Shown here one piece after another: positions 49,772-58,514 of a stretch of 64,000 bases of DNA. A model generated the notes under the pieces. That model saw only the letters and a program-made list of their open reading frames with translations. It was not told the DNA's origin and did not search any database. This stretch comes from CAMDHY01 sp046156265. GTDB taxonomy: Bacteria; Pseudomonadota; Alphaproteobacteria; Rhizobiales; Segnochrobactraceae. A program made the translations under genes and the position numbers. The stretch lies in assembly GCF_046156265.1 (NCBI RefSeq), contig NZ_JAWDIR010000004.1:62001-126000 (forward strand), in the 5' to 3' direction. Numbering within the stretch: position 1 is the first letter of the stretch; each line of letters opens with the position of its first letter.

Positions 49772-51103
49772 TCAGCCGTGAGCGTAGGTGTGCACGGTCC
49801 GGCCCGCAACCACGGTCCGGACGACGCGGCCCTGGAAGCGGGCGCCCTCGTAGGGCGTGTTCTTGGCGCGCGAGATGATGTCGGCCTCGCGCACGATCCA
49901 CGGTGCGCCGAGGTCGACCACCGCGAGATCGGCCGGGGCGCCCGGCGCGAGCGTGCCGGCCTCCAGCCGCAGACGGCGGGCGGGTGCCGTCGACATCGCC
50001 TCGACGAGGCGCAGCAGACCGAGATCGCCGGCGTGGACGAGCCTCAGCCCGGCCGCCAGCAGCGTCTCGAGGCCGATCGCGCCGTCGGCGGCGTCGGCGA
50101 AGGGGTGGCGCTTGGTCTCGACGTCCTGCGGGTCGTGGCTGGAGACGACGATGTCGACGATGCCCTCGGCGACCGCCTCCACCATGGCGCGGCGGTCGTC
50201 CTCGGAGCGCAGCGGCGGCGACAGCTTGAAGAAGGTGCGGTAGGCGCCGATGTCGAGCTCGTTCAGCGTCAGATGCGTCGCCGCCACGCCGGCCGTCACG
50301 TCGAGGCCGCGCGCCTTGGCGGCGCGCAGCACGGCGACCGATTCCGCACAGCTCACCTGGGCCGCGTGGTAGCGCCCGCCGGTCAGCTGCACGAGGCGCA
50401 AGTCGCGCTCCAGCATGATGATCTCGGCTTCGCGCGGAATTCCCGAAAGGCCAAGCCGGCTCGCCGTCTCGCCCTCGTTCATCACGCCGGCCCCGACGAG
50501 CTCGGGGTCCTCGGCATGGTGGGCGACGAGGGCGCCGAAGTCGCGGGCGTAGGTCAGCGCCCGGCGCATGACGCGCGCGCTCGTCACCGCCCGCCGGCCG
50601 TCGGTGAAGGCGACGGCTCCGGCCTCCTGCAGCAGCCCGAACTCGGTCGTTTCGCGGCCGGCGAGGCCCTTGGTCAGCGCCGCCATCGCGTGCACCCGCA
50701 CGATGGCGGTGTCGCGGGCGCGCCGCAGGATGAAGTCGACGAGCGCCGGGTCGTCGATCGCCGGATCGGTGTCGGGCATCACCACGATGGTCGTGATGCC
50801 GCCGACGGCGGCGGCGTGGCTGGCGCTCGCAAGCGTCTCGCGATGCTCGTGGCCGGGCTCGCCGACGAAGACGCGCATGTCGACGAGGCCCGGCATCACC
50901 ACGAGGTCGCGGCCGTCGAGGATCTCCGCGCCCTCGGGAGCGCCCTGGTTGAGCGCCTCCGGCCCGGCGGCGGCGATGCGGCCGTCGACGACGACGACGC
51001 TGCCGACGGCGTCGAGGCCACGCGACGGATCGACGATGCGGGCGCCGCTGACGACGAGCGGCGGCGAGGGCAGGGGCCGGGGATCGGTCACGCGCGGCCT
51101 CAT
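49772..51103 (-). CDS. pyrC: Dihydroorotase-like protein PyrC' (probably non-catalytic)
   Basis: A 443-residue amidohydrolase-fold protein homologous to dihydroorotase. The metal-binding signature expected as DMHVHLREPG reads DMRVFVGEPG: both histidines are replaced (Arg77, Phe79) and the substrate Arg is Gly81. The late ATDHAPH segment reads SSHDPQD. Such degenerate copies (PyrC' or PyrX) accompany PyrB in alpha- and gammaproteobacteria and act as a structural partner of aspartate transcarbamoylase. A true dihydroorotase must lie elsewhere. The ATG overlaps the pyrB stop as ATGA. Confidence 0.9.
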   Translation of the reverse strand: MRPRVTDPRPLPSPPLVVSGARIVDPSRGLDAVGSVVVVDGRIAAAGPEALNQGAPEGAEILDGRDLVVMPGLVDMRVFVGEPGHEHRETLASASHAAAVGGITTIVVMPDTDPAIDDPALVDFILRRARDTAIVRVHAMAALTKGLAGRETTEFGLLQEAGAVAFTDGRRAVTSARVMRRALTYARDFGALVAHHAEDPELVGAGVMNEGETASRLGLSGIPREAEIIMLERDLRLVQLTGGRYHAAQVSCAESVAVLRAAKARGLDVTAGVAATHLTLNELDIGAYRTFFKLSPPLRSEDDRRAMVEAVAEGIVDIVVSSHDPQDVETKRHPFADAADGAIGLETLLAAGLRLVHAGDLGLLRLVEAMSTAPARRLRLEAGTLAPGAPADLAVVDLGAPWIVREADIISRAKNTPYEGARFQGRVVRTVVAGRTVHTYAHG

Positions 51104-52056
51104 CCGTTCGGCAGGTTGCCGGCGAGTGCCTCGAGCACCGCCATGCGCACCGCCACACCCATCTCGACCTGCTCGCCGATCAGGCTGCGCGGCCCGTCGG
51201 CCACCGCCGGCGTGATCTCGACGCCGCGGTTCATCGGCCCGGGGTGCATGACGAGCGCGTCCGGCTTGGCGAAGGCGAGCTTCTCCTCGTCCAGCCCGAA
51301 ATAGTGGAAGTACTCGCGCACCGACGGCACGAAGGAGCCGTCCATCCGCTCGCGCTGCAGCCGCAGCATCATCACGATGTCGGCACCGGCGAGCCCTTCG
51401 CGCATCGAGCGGAACACCGTCACGCCCATGCGCTCGATGCCGGAGGGCAAAAGCGTCGAGGGCGCCACCACGCGCACCTCGGCGCCGAGGGCGGCGAGCA
51501 GCAGGATGTTCGAGCGGGCAACGCGCGAGTGCAGGATGTCGCCGCAGATCGCCACCACGAGGTTGGTGATGTCGCCCTTGTTGCGGCGGATCGTCAGCGC
51601 ATCCAGCAGCGCCTGCGTCGGGTGCTCGTGGGCGCCATCGCCGGCGTTGACGACAGAGCAGCCGACCTGGCGGGCGAGCAGCGCCACGGCGCCGGCGGCG
51701 TGGTGGCGCACCACCAGGATGTCCGGCCGCATGGCGTTCAGCGTCTGCGCCGTGTCGATCAGCGTCTCGCCCTTCTTCACCGACGACGAGCTCACCGACA
51801 TGTTCATCACGTCAGCGCCCAGCCGCTTGCCGGCGAGCTCGAACGAGGACTGCGTGCGCGTCGAGGCTTCGAAGAAGAGATTGATCTGCGTGCGGCCCCT
51901 GAGCACCGCGCGCTTCTTCTCGACCTGGCGGGAGAGCGCGATGGCGCTCTCCGAAAGGTCGAGCAACGCCTCGATCTCGGTGCGCGATAGCCCCTCGATG
52001 CCGAGCAGGTGGCGGTGGGGGAAGGCCGTTCCGGCCGGCTTCGACGGTGCAATCAT
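51100..52056 (-). CDS. pyrB: Aspartate carbamoyltransferase catalytic subunit
   Basis: PyrB condenses carbamoyl phosphate with aspartate in pyrimidine synthesis. The 318-residue protein has the carbamoyl phosphate motif FFEASTRTQSSF, the HPTQALLDA segment and HPGPMNRGVEI near the C-terminus. It overlaps pyrC' by four bases, so the two are probably made in equal amounts for a joint holoenzyme. It is divergent from the AidB-like gene, with 146 bp between starts. Confidence 0.96.
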   Translation of the reverse strand: MIAPSKPAGTAFPHRHLLGIEGLSRTEIEALLDLSESAIALSRQVEKKRAVLRGRTQINLFFEASTRTQSSFELAGKRLGADVMNMSVSSSSVKKGETLIDTAQTLNAMRPDILVVRHHAAGAVALLARQVGCSVVNAGDGAHEHPTQALLDALTIRRNKGDITNLVVAICGDILHSRVARSNILLLAALGAEVRVVAPSTLLPSGIERMGVTVFRSMREGLAGADIVMMLRLQRERMDGSFVPSVREYFHYFGLDEEKLAFAKPDALVMHPGPMNRGVEITPAVADGPRSLIGEQVEMGVAVRMAVLEALAGNLPNG

Positions 52057-52202
52057 CGAAGTCGATCGTGTATGCGGAGTCGGCCCGGCGAAACAAGGCG
52101 TGCGCGCCGGTGCATGATAGGCTTCAACAGTTTGATTCGAACCGCGCGTCCATTTCGCGATGCGTCTAACCTGACAAGAAATTCCGGGGGCGGACCAGGC
52201 CG

Positions 52203-53837
52203 ATGGCGGCAGACGGCTTCGATACGCACGACGTCGAGAACCAGCCGCCTCCGCGCGCCGGCGTCAACCTGTACGAGGCCGACCCGGTCCTCCTCGGCGC
52301 GCTGGAGGGCGCGACGACGGCCGAGAACGAGAGCGAGCTCTCGCGGATGGGCGCGTTCTGGGGGTCGGCCGAGTCCCACGAGTTCGCCCGCCTCGCCGAT
52401 CTGCACGGCCCGCTCCTGCGCACGCATGATCCGCAGGGCAGGCGCCTCGACCTCGTCGAGTTCCACCCCGCCTATCACGCCCTTTTGCGCAGGTCCGTCG
52501 AATACGGGCTGCACTGCTCGCCGTGGGAGGGGACGGAGGATGCGCCGCCCGGCCACCTCGTCCGCGCCGCGGGCCTGTTTCTGGCGGCGCAGACCGAATG
52601 CGGCCACCTCGGCCCGGTCTCGACGACCAACGCCGCCGTGGCGACGCTGTCCCTGTCGGAGACGATGTCCGACGAGTGGGTGCCGGCGATCCTGTCGCGC
52701 CGCTACGACCACCGGGCGCTGCCGGTGTCCCGCAAGCTCGGCGCCACCGTCGGCATGGGGCTGGCGGAAAAGCAGGGTGGCAGCGACCTGCGCGCCATCC
52801 GCACCGTCGCCGAGCCGACCGACGACGGCTTCCGCCTCGTCGGCCACAAGTGGTTCCTATCGGCGCCGATGTCGGACGCCTTCCTGATGCTCGCCCAGGC
52901 GCCGGGCGGCCTGTCCTGCTTCCTGGTGCCGCGGCTCGATCCAGAGGGGGCGCCGAACGGCATCCGCCTGATGCGGCTGAAGGCGAAGCTCGGCAACCGC
53001 TCCAACGCCACCGCCGAGGCGGAGCTCGTCGGTGCCCACGCGAGCCTCGTCGGCGAGGAGGGCCGCGGCATCGCCGCGATCCACGAGATGGTGACGCTGA
53101 CGCGTCTCGACGCGGCCGTGATGTCGGCCGGCCTGATGCGCGCCGCCCTCGCCGAGGCCGTCAATTCGACCCGCCACCGTTCGGCCTTCGGCGAGGCGCT
53201 GATCGACCAGCCGCTGATGCAGCGCGTGCTTGCCGACATGGCGCTCGACGTCGCCGCCGCCACCGCGCTCGCACTCCGTCTCGCCCGCGCCTACGACGCC
53301 GCCGAGACCGACCGCTCCGAGGCGATCTTCGCCCGCATGATCACGCCGGTGGCGAAGTACTGGATCTGCAAGCTCGCCCCGACGCTGACGGCCGAGGCGA
53401 TGGAGTGCGTCGGCGGCAACGCCTATGTCGAGGAGAGCCCGCTCGCGCGGCTCTTCCGCGAGGCGCCGGTCAACGCCCTCTGGGAGGGGCCGGGCAACAT
53501 CCAGTGCCTCGACGTGCTGCGGGCGCTGAAAGCCGACGAGCGGGCACTCGGTGTCGTGCTGGCGGAGATCGAACGCGACCTCGGCAAGGCGAGCCCCGTC
53601 GCCATCGACGACATCGCCAGCGCCGCCGGTGCCTGCCTCGAGGACGTTGGCTCCGCCCGCATCCTTACCGAGCAACTTGCGATTGCCGCCGCCGCCTCGG
53701 CGCTGCGCCGGTTCGCGCCGCGGGTGCTGTCTGACGCATTCCTCGCCACCCGCCTCGGCGGCCAGTGGCGCTCGACCTACGGCATGCTCGACGCGCGCTT
53801 CGACGCCCGCGACATCGTCGACTTCGTCGTCCCCTGA
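52203..53837 (+). CDS. AidB-like acyl-CoA dehydrogenase
   Basis: A 544-residue flavoprotein of the AidB group of acyl-CoA dehydrogenases. It has ENQPPP near the N-terminus, GLAEKQGGSDLRA in the FAD region, the MECVGGNAYVEESPLARL helix and WEGPGNIQCLDVLRAL near 443-458. AidB of E. coli is part of the adaptive response to alkylation and binds DNA; in other bacteria the group includes ordinary dehydrogenases. No ada or alk genes are adjacent. A GGGGGCGGA box precedes the ATG. Confidence 0.87.
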   Translation: MAADGFDTHDVENQPPPRAGVNLYEADPVLLGALEGATTAENESELSRMGAFWGSAESHEFARLADLHGPLLRTHDPQGRRLDLVEFHPAYHALLRRSVEYGLHCSPWEGTEDAPPGHLVRAAGLFLAAQTECGHLGPVSTTNAAVATLSLSETMSDEWVPAILSRRYDHRALPVSRKLGATVGMGLAEKQGGSDLRAIRTVAEPTDDGFRLVGHKWFLSAPMSDAFLMLAQAPGGLSCFLVPRLDPEGAPNGIRLMRLKAKLGNRSNATAEAELVGAHASLVGEEGRGIAAIHEMVTLTRLDAAVMSAGLMRAALAEAVNSTRHRSAFGEALIDQPLMQRVLADMALDVAAATALALRLARAYDAAETDRSEAIFARMITPVAKYWICKLAPTLTAEAMECVGGNAYVEESPLARLFREAPVNALWEGPGNIQCLDVLRALKADERALGVVLAEIERDLGKASPVAIDDIASAAGACLEDVGSARILTEQLAIAAAASALRRFAPRVLSDAFLATRLGGQWRSTYGMLDARFDARDIVDFVVP

Positions 53838-53851
53838 CGGGGCCCGGCCAC

Positions 53852-54532
53852 TCAGTCGGTTGCGCTGCGGATCGCCGCGACGGCGTCCCAGAGGTCGTCG
53901 TAGTGGTCGATGAGCTTGTCGGGCGACAGCTCCTTCACCGGGATGTCGGTGTAGCCGAAGGTGACGGCGACGACCGGCACGCCGGAGGCGCGTGCCGCTT
54001 CGATGTCGGTGCGCGAATCGCCGACCATCACGCAGTCGTCGGGATCGCCCCCGGCGGCGACGACGGTCTTGAGGATGTGGTCGCGGTGCGGCTTCGACAC
54101 GCCGAACGTCTCCGGCCCGGCGATGACGGCGAAGCGGTCGGCCAGCTCGATCTTCTCCAGCAGCAGCCGCGACAGCCGCTCGTACTTGTTGGTGCAGACG
54201 GCGAGCCGGAAGCCGGCATCGCTGAAGCGGGACAGCGCGTCGGCGACCCCCGGGAAGGCACGGCTCTCGTCGGCGATGCGCCCCTCGTAGTGGACGAGGA
54301 AGCGGGCGTTGAGCCGGTCGAGGCCGGCATCGTCGAGCTGGACGCCGTGGGCGGCGAAGCCGCGCGCGATCATCATGCGGGCGCCGCGGCCGATCATGGC
54401 GCGCGCCGCCACACCGTCGACGGTCGGCACCCCCGCCTCGTCGAGGACGATGTTGAGGCAGGCGACCAGATCGGGGGCCGTGTCGACGAGCGTGCCGTCG
54501 AGGTCGAGCACCAGTGTGGGGGGTGTCGTCAC
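53852..54532 (-). CDS. gph: Phosphoglycolate phosphatase
   Basis: A HAD-superfamily phosphatase of 226 residues. Motif I DLDGTLVDT places the nucleophile at Asp10 and the acid/base at Asp12; motif II (CTNK), motif III (Lys in SKPHRDH) and motif IV (GDSRTDIEAA) are present. The start is GTG at 54532 with GGAGGAGA upstream; the open frame beyond it is not conserved. The gene is divergent from rpiA, as in related genomes. Other small phosphoesters are possible substrates. Confidence 0.88.
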   Translation of the reverse strand: MTTPPTLVLDLDGTLVDTAPDLVACLNIVLDEAGVPTVDGVAARAMIGRGARMMIARGFAAHGVQLDDAGLDRLNARFLVHYEGRIADESRAFPGVADALSRFSDAGFRLAVCTNKYERLSRLLLEKIELADRFAVIAGPETFGVSKPHRDHILKTVVAAGGDPDDCVMVGDSRTDIEAARASGVPVVAVTFGYTDIPVKELSPDKLIDHYDDLWDAVAAIRSATD

Positions 54533-54789
54533 GCCGTCTCCTCCGGAAGGATTGTGTTGTCGCACCGCCGGGCCGGACGGCGCCTTTATTCTATACGCGT
54601 CAGTAGCGGACTGGCTCTGTGGCGTCGAAGCGACGCGGCGCCGCGCTGCGTGTCCGCACGTCTGCGGCGAGGGCTGAGGCGCTGGCGGATTGGCCTCGCC
54701 TCGCCGCCCGTGGTAAGCACGCCTCGCTCCGCCATCGGCGCTTTCTGCCGTGGCGGCGCCGTGCGAGACATTCGGAAGGAAGCCATGCC

Positions 54790-55503
54790 GTGAGCGCCCC
54801 GACCGGCACTGATGCATCCGCCTTGAAGCGGGATGCGGCCCGCGCCGCACTCGCCGAGGTGAGCCATGGCATGCGCCTCGGCCTCGGCACCGGTTCGACG
54901 GCGACGGCCTTCGTCGAGCTTCTCGGCGAGGCGGTCGCCGGTGGTCTGGACGTCATTTGCGTGCCGACGTCCGAGCGCATCGGCGCTCTCGCCAAGAGCC
55001 TGCACATCCCGCTGTCGACGCTCGAGGAAACCCCGAAGCTCGACCTCGCGATCGACGGCGCCGACGAGATCGGCCCGGGCCTCTCCCTCATCAAGGGTGG
55101 CGGCGGCGCGCTGCTGCGCGAGAAGATCGTCGCCACGGCGGCCAAGCGCTTCGTCGTCATCGCCGATGCGGGCAAGGTGGTTGAGGCGCTCGGCACCTTC
55201 CCGCTGCCGATCGAGATCGTGCCGTTCGGGCAGAAGCCGACGACCCGCAAGATTGTTGCGGCCGCCCAGGCCCTGGAAATCTCCGGGCGCCTGACGATGC
55301 GCCGCGACGAGGCGGGCGAGCTCTACGTCACCGACGGTGGCCACCATATCGTCGACGCGTTCCTGACGCGCATTCCCAATCCCGCCGCGCTCGGCGAGGC
55401 TCTCGACGGGATTCCCGGCGTCGTCGAGCACGGCCTGTTCGTCGGTATCGCCAAGACCGCCTACGTCGCAGGCCCCGACGGCATCCGACGCATCGATGCC
55501 TGA
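54790..55503 (+). CDS. rpiA: Ribose-5-phosphate isomerase A
   Basis: Interconverts ribose-5-phosphate and ribulose-5-phosphate. The 237-residue protein has the RpiA motifs GLGTGSTA, DGADEI, KGGGGALLREK and the C-terminal GVVEHGLFVGIA. The start is GTG at 54790: GGAAGGAAG lies seven bases upstream. An ATG five bases earlier is out of frame and opens a two-codon frame (ATG CCG TGA) that ends across the GTG. rpiA, the DUF2059 gene and gor form a tight plus-strand run. Confidence 0.94.
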   Translation: MSAPTGTDASALKRDAARAALAEVSHGMRLGLGTGSTATAFVELLGEAVAGGLDVICVPTSERIGALAKSLHIPLSTLEETPKLDLAIDGADEIGPGLSLIKGGGGALLREKIVATAAKRFVVIADAGKVVEALGTFPLPIEIVPFGQKPTTRKIVAAAQALEISGRLTMRRDEAGELYVTDGGHHIVDAFLTRIPNPAALGEALDGIPGVVEHGLFVGIAKTAYVAGPDGIRRIDA

Positions 55504-55548
55504 GGCGCGCCGTCACCGCACAGCTTTGTGATCAAAGGAGAAGACGTC

Positions 55549-56076
55549 ATGAGCATTTCGAGGTTCCGTCGCCTGTGCGCGCCGGCGATGGGGCTCGCCA
55601 TGCTGGCAGCCGTGATGGCCGCGCCGGGCTCGGCCTGGTCGCAGGAAAACGCCGACATTCCGCGCTCGCACATGGCGCTGGCGCAGCAGGCGATCGAGCT
55701 GTCGGGCGCCTCCGCCGGCTTCGACGACATCCTTCCGCTCGTTGCCGAGCAGACGAAGGGCCTGTTCATCCGTTCGAACCCCGCGCTGACCTCCGAGATC
55801 GAGGACGTCACCGACACGGTCGCCCTCGAGTTCGCCCGCAAGCGCGCGGATCTCGACATCAACATCCAGGGCATCTGGGCGCGCCGCTTCTCGGAAGCCG
55901 AGCTCGGCGAGATCATCACCTTCTACCAGTCGCCCGTCGGCTCGAAGCTCGCCGCCCTCAGCCCGGAGATGCTGGCGCTGTCCGTCGGCGCGGCGAAGCA
56001 GTGGAGCGACGAGCTGTCGGTGACGCTCGTGACGCGTGTCCGCGAGGAGATGCAGAAGCGCGGCCACCAGCTCTGA
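55549..56076 (+). CDS. Secreted DUF2059 protein
   Basis: A 175-residue exported protein. The signal peptide spans about 1-31, ending SAWSQ. The mature part is helical and contains the DUF2059 pattern FSEAELGEIITFYQSPVGSK near 108-127. Function is unknown. AAAGGAG eight bases before the ATG at 55549 fixes the start; an in-frame GTG 21 bp upstream precedes that box. The rpiA-DUF2059-gor order is conserved in Rhizobiales. Confidence 0.86.
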   Translation: MSISRFRRLCAPAMGLAMLAAVMAAPGSAWSQENADIPRSHMALAQQAIELSGASAGFDDILPLVAEQTKGLFIRSNPALTSEIEDVTDTVALEFARKRADLDINIQGIWARRFSEAELGEIITFYQSPVGSKLAALSPEMLALSVGAAKQWSDELSVTLVTRVREEMQKRGHQL

Positions 56077-56107
56077 CGGCCCACATTCCGGAAAAGGAGG
56101 CGGGCGC

Positions 56108-57496
56108 ATGAGCGGCGGCTTCGACTACGATCTCGTGGTGATCGGCGCGGGATCGGGGGGCGTGCGCGCCGCCCGCATCGCCGCCGGCTACGGCGCGCGC
56201 GTGCTGATCGCCGAGGAGTACCGCATCGGCGGCACCTGCGTGATCCGCGGCTGCGTGCCGAAGAAGCTGATGGTCTACGCCGCCCGCTTCGCCGACGCCT
56301 TCGAGGACGCCGCAGGCTACGGCTGGACCGTCGAGCCGCCGCGCTTCGACTGGTCGACGCTGATCGCCAACAAGGACCGCGAGATCGACCGCCTCTCGGC
56401 GATCTACCGCCGCAATCTCGACGGCGCCGGCGTCGAGATCGTCGAGGAGCGGGCGGTCGTCACCGGGCCGAACGGGGTCCGGCTGGTGAAGTCGGGGAGG
56501 GCGGTCTCGACCCGCTACATCCTCGTCGCCACCGGCGGCTATCCGGACAATCCAGACGCCATTCCCGGCCTCGAGCACACCATCACCTCCAACGAGGTCT
56601 TCCACCTGCCCGAGATGCCGAAGCGCATCGTCATCGTCGGCGGCGGCTACATCGCGCTGGAGTTCGCCGGCGTCTTCCGCGGCCTCGGTGCCGAGGTGAC
56701 GGTGCTCTACCGTGGCGCCAAGGTGCTGCGCGGCTTCGACGAGGACGTGCGCGACGTCATCACCGAAGAGCTCGGCCACCGCGGCATCGACATCGTCTGC
56801 GGCGACACCATTGCTGCGATCGAGAAGACAGCCGAGGGCCTCACCGTCTCCACCCACGGCGGGCGGACCCTCGTCGCCGACCAGGTGATGATGGCAACGG
56901 GCCGCCGGCCCAACACCGCCGGCCTCGGCCTCGAGGAAGCCGGCGTCGTGCTCGGCCCGCGCGGCGAGGTGCGCGTCGACGCGCACTCGTCCTCCGACGT
57001 CCCCTCGATCTACGCTGTCGGCGACGTCACCGACCGGGCGAACCTGACGCCGGTGGCGATCCGCGAGGGCCATGCCTTCGCCGACACCGTCTTCGGTCAC
57101 CATTCGCGCACCGTCGACCACACCCTCATCGCCACCGCCGTCTTCACCACCCCGGAAGTCGGCGTCGTCGGCCTGACGGAGGCGGAGGCGCTGGTGCAGT
57201 GCCACTGCGTCGACGTCTACAAGGCGCGCTTCCGGCCGATGCTGAACACCCTCAGCGGCCGCCATGAGCGGATGCTGATGAAGATCATCGTCGACGCCGA
57301 CACCGACCGCGTGCTCGGCGTCCACATCGTCGGCGACCACGCCGGCGAGATGATCCAGCTCGCGGCGATCCCCGTCGCCATGCGCGCCACCAAGGCCGAC
57401 TTCGACGCCACCGTCGCCGTCCACCCGACGGCAGCCGAGGAGCTCGTCACCATGCGTACCCCGAGCGCCCGCCACCGCCGCGAGGCGGCGGAGTAG
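56108..57496 (+). CDS. gor: Glutathione-disulfide reductase
   Basis: An FAD/NADPH enzyme that keeps glutathione reduced. The 462-residue protein has the FAD motif VIGAGSGGVRAA, redox Cys44 and Cys49 in GGTCVIRGCVPKK, the NAD(P) motif VGGGYIALE and the C-terminal dimer/active-site HPTAAEE (His439, Glu444). The VIRGCVPKK form is typical of alphaproteobacterial Gor rather than lipoamide dehydrogenase. AAAGGAGG precedes the ATG at 56108. Confidence 0.93.
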   Translation: MSGGFDYDLVVIGAGSGGVRAARIAAGYGARVLIAEEYRIGGTCVIRGCVPKKLMVYAARFADAFEDAAGYGWTVEPPRFDWSTLIANKDREIDRLSAIYRRNLDGAGVEIVEERAVVTGPNGVRLVKSGRAVSTRYILVATGGYPDNPDAIPGLEHTITSNEVFHLPEMPKRIVIVGGGYIALEFAGVFRGLGAEVTVLYRGAKVLRGFDEDVRDVITEELGHRGIDIVCGDTIAAIEKTAEGLTVSTHGGRTLVADQVMMATGRRPNTAGLGLEEAGVVLGPRGEVRVDAHSSSDVPSIYAVGDVTDRANLTPVAIREGHAFADTVFGHHSRTVDHTLIATAVFTTPEVGVVGLTEAEALVQCHCVDVYKARFRPMLNTLSGRHERMLMKIIVDADTDRVLGVHIVGDHAGEMIQLAAIPVAMRATKADFDATVAVHPTAAEELVTMRTPSARHRREAAE

Positions 57497-57591
57497 GGGG
57501 GGCGTCGGGGCTCGACTCCAGAGTCGCTTCTTCTATCTCGGGGTCATTCCCGGTACCGCCAGAGAATCGCCACGCCCTCAACCCCTCGATC

Positions 57592-57681
57592 CGTCATCGC
57601 CCGGCTCGACCGGGCGATCCATCCCGCATGCAACGACTGTCGTGTCCGGGATGGATGCCCCGGTCGAGCCGTGGCATGACG
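57592..57681. repeat. Palindromic repeat element downstream of gor
   Basis: Two 35-bp arms (57592-57626 and 57647-57681) are inverted copies with about five mismatches and a 20-bp loop. The core CCCGGCTCGACCGGG is itself palindromic and matches a family of intergenic repeats (GCCCGGCTTGACCGGGC type) common in Bradyrhizobium and relatives. It sits in the 306-bp gap between gor and the FAH-family gene; the rest of the gap holds a terminator-like hairpin and no gene. Confidence 0.85.
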
Positions 57682-57735
57682 GCGGAGGGGGCGGGCAGGA
57701 GTGGCGACGGGCGCCAACATTGGCCAGAAACGCAC

Positions 57736-57763
57736 GAAGCCCGCCGGAATACCGGCGGGCTTC
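57736..57763. terminator. Perfect hairpin, probable bidirectional terminator
   Basis: A perfect 12-bp stem (GAAGCCCGCCGG with CCGGCGGGCTTC) and a 4-base loop lie between the convergent gor and FAH-family genes. No long T run follows on either strand, so termination strength is uncertain. Confidence 0.65.
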
Positions 57764-57802
57764 TGCGTTGTCGGGGCAGATCGCCCGCGCGGGTGAAACC
57801 GC

Positions 57803-58513
57803 TCAGCCGACCTTGATGGTGATCGTCCCCACCCCGTCGACGCCGCCGACCATCGTGTCGCCGGACTTCACCGCGTTCACGCCGGCCGGCGTGCCGGAAT
57901 AGATCAGGTCGCCGGCCTTCAGCTCGAACAGGCCGGAGAGGTAGGAGATCATCTCCGGCACCTTCCAGATCAGCTGGTCGAGGTCGCCGGTCTGCTTGCG
58001 CACGCCGTTGACGTCGAGCCAGACGGCGCCCTTCGCGGGGTGGCCGATCTCCGAGGCGCGGACGATCTCGCCGCACGGGGCGGAGGCCTCGAAGGCCTTG
58101 CCGACTTCCCACGGGCGGCCGAGCTTCTTCGCCTCGCCCTGCAGGTCGCGCCGCGTCATGTCGAGGCCGACGGCGTAGCCGAAGACGTGGTCGAGGGCTT
58201 TGTCGAGCGGGATGTCGATGCCGTCCTTGCCGATCGCCACGACCATTTCCATCTCGTGATGGACGTCCTTGGTGGCGCTCGGATAGGGGAAGGTGCCGCC
58301 GTCCGGCACGATGGTGTCGGGGTTTTTCTGGAAGAAGAACGGCGGCTCGCGGTTCGGGTCGTGCCCCATCTCGATCGCGTGCTCGGCGTAATTGCGGCCG
58401 ACGCAGTAGATGCGGTGGATCGGGAACAACAGGTCCGTGCCGCGCACGGGCAGCGTCGGCTGCGGCGCCGGGTCGAAGACGAACCGGTGCGCGGTCGAGA
58501 CTTGGACGTTCAT
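57803..58513 (-). CDS. Fumarylacetoacetate hydrolase family protein
   Basis: A 236-residue enzyme of the FAH superfamily, which cleaves C-C bonds of acylpyruvates. Metal ligands Glu87, Glu89 (HHEMEMVV) and Asp118 (GLDMTRRDLQ) are present. SGTPAGV near the C-terminus is typical. FAHs of this size include fumarylpyruvate hydrolase of gentisate degradation and acylpyruvases; the exact substrate is not decided by sequence. Its ATG is one base after the upstream permease stop, so it is the last gene of the ABC operon and may act on the imported compound. Confidence 0.87.
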   Translation of the reverse strand: MNVQVSTAHRFVFDPAPQPTLPVRGTDLLFPIHRIYCVGRNYAEHAIEMGHDPNREPPFFFQKNPDTIVPDGGTFPYPSATKDVHHEMEMVVAIGKDGIDIPLDKALDHVFGYAVGLDMTRRDLQGEAKKLGRPWEVGKAFEASAPCGEIVRASEIGHPAKGAVWLDVNGVRKQTGDLDQLIWKVPEMISYLSGLFELKAGDLIYSGTPAGVNAVKSGDTMVGGVDGVGTITIKVG

Positions 58514-58514
58514 G

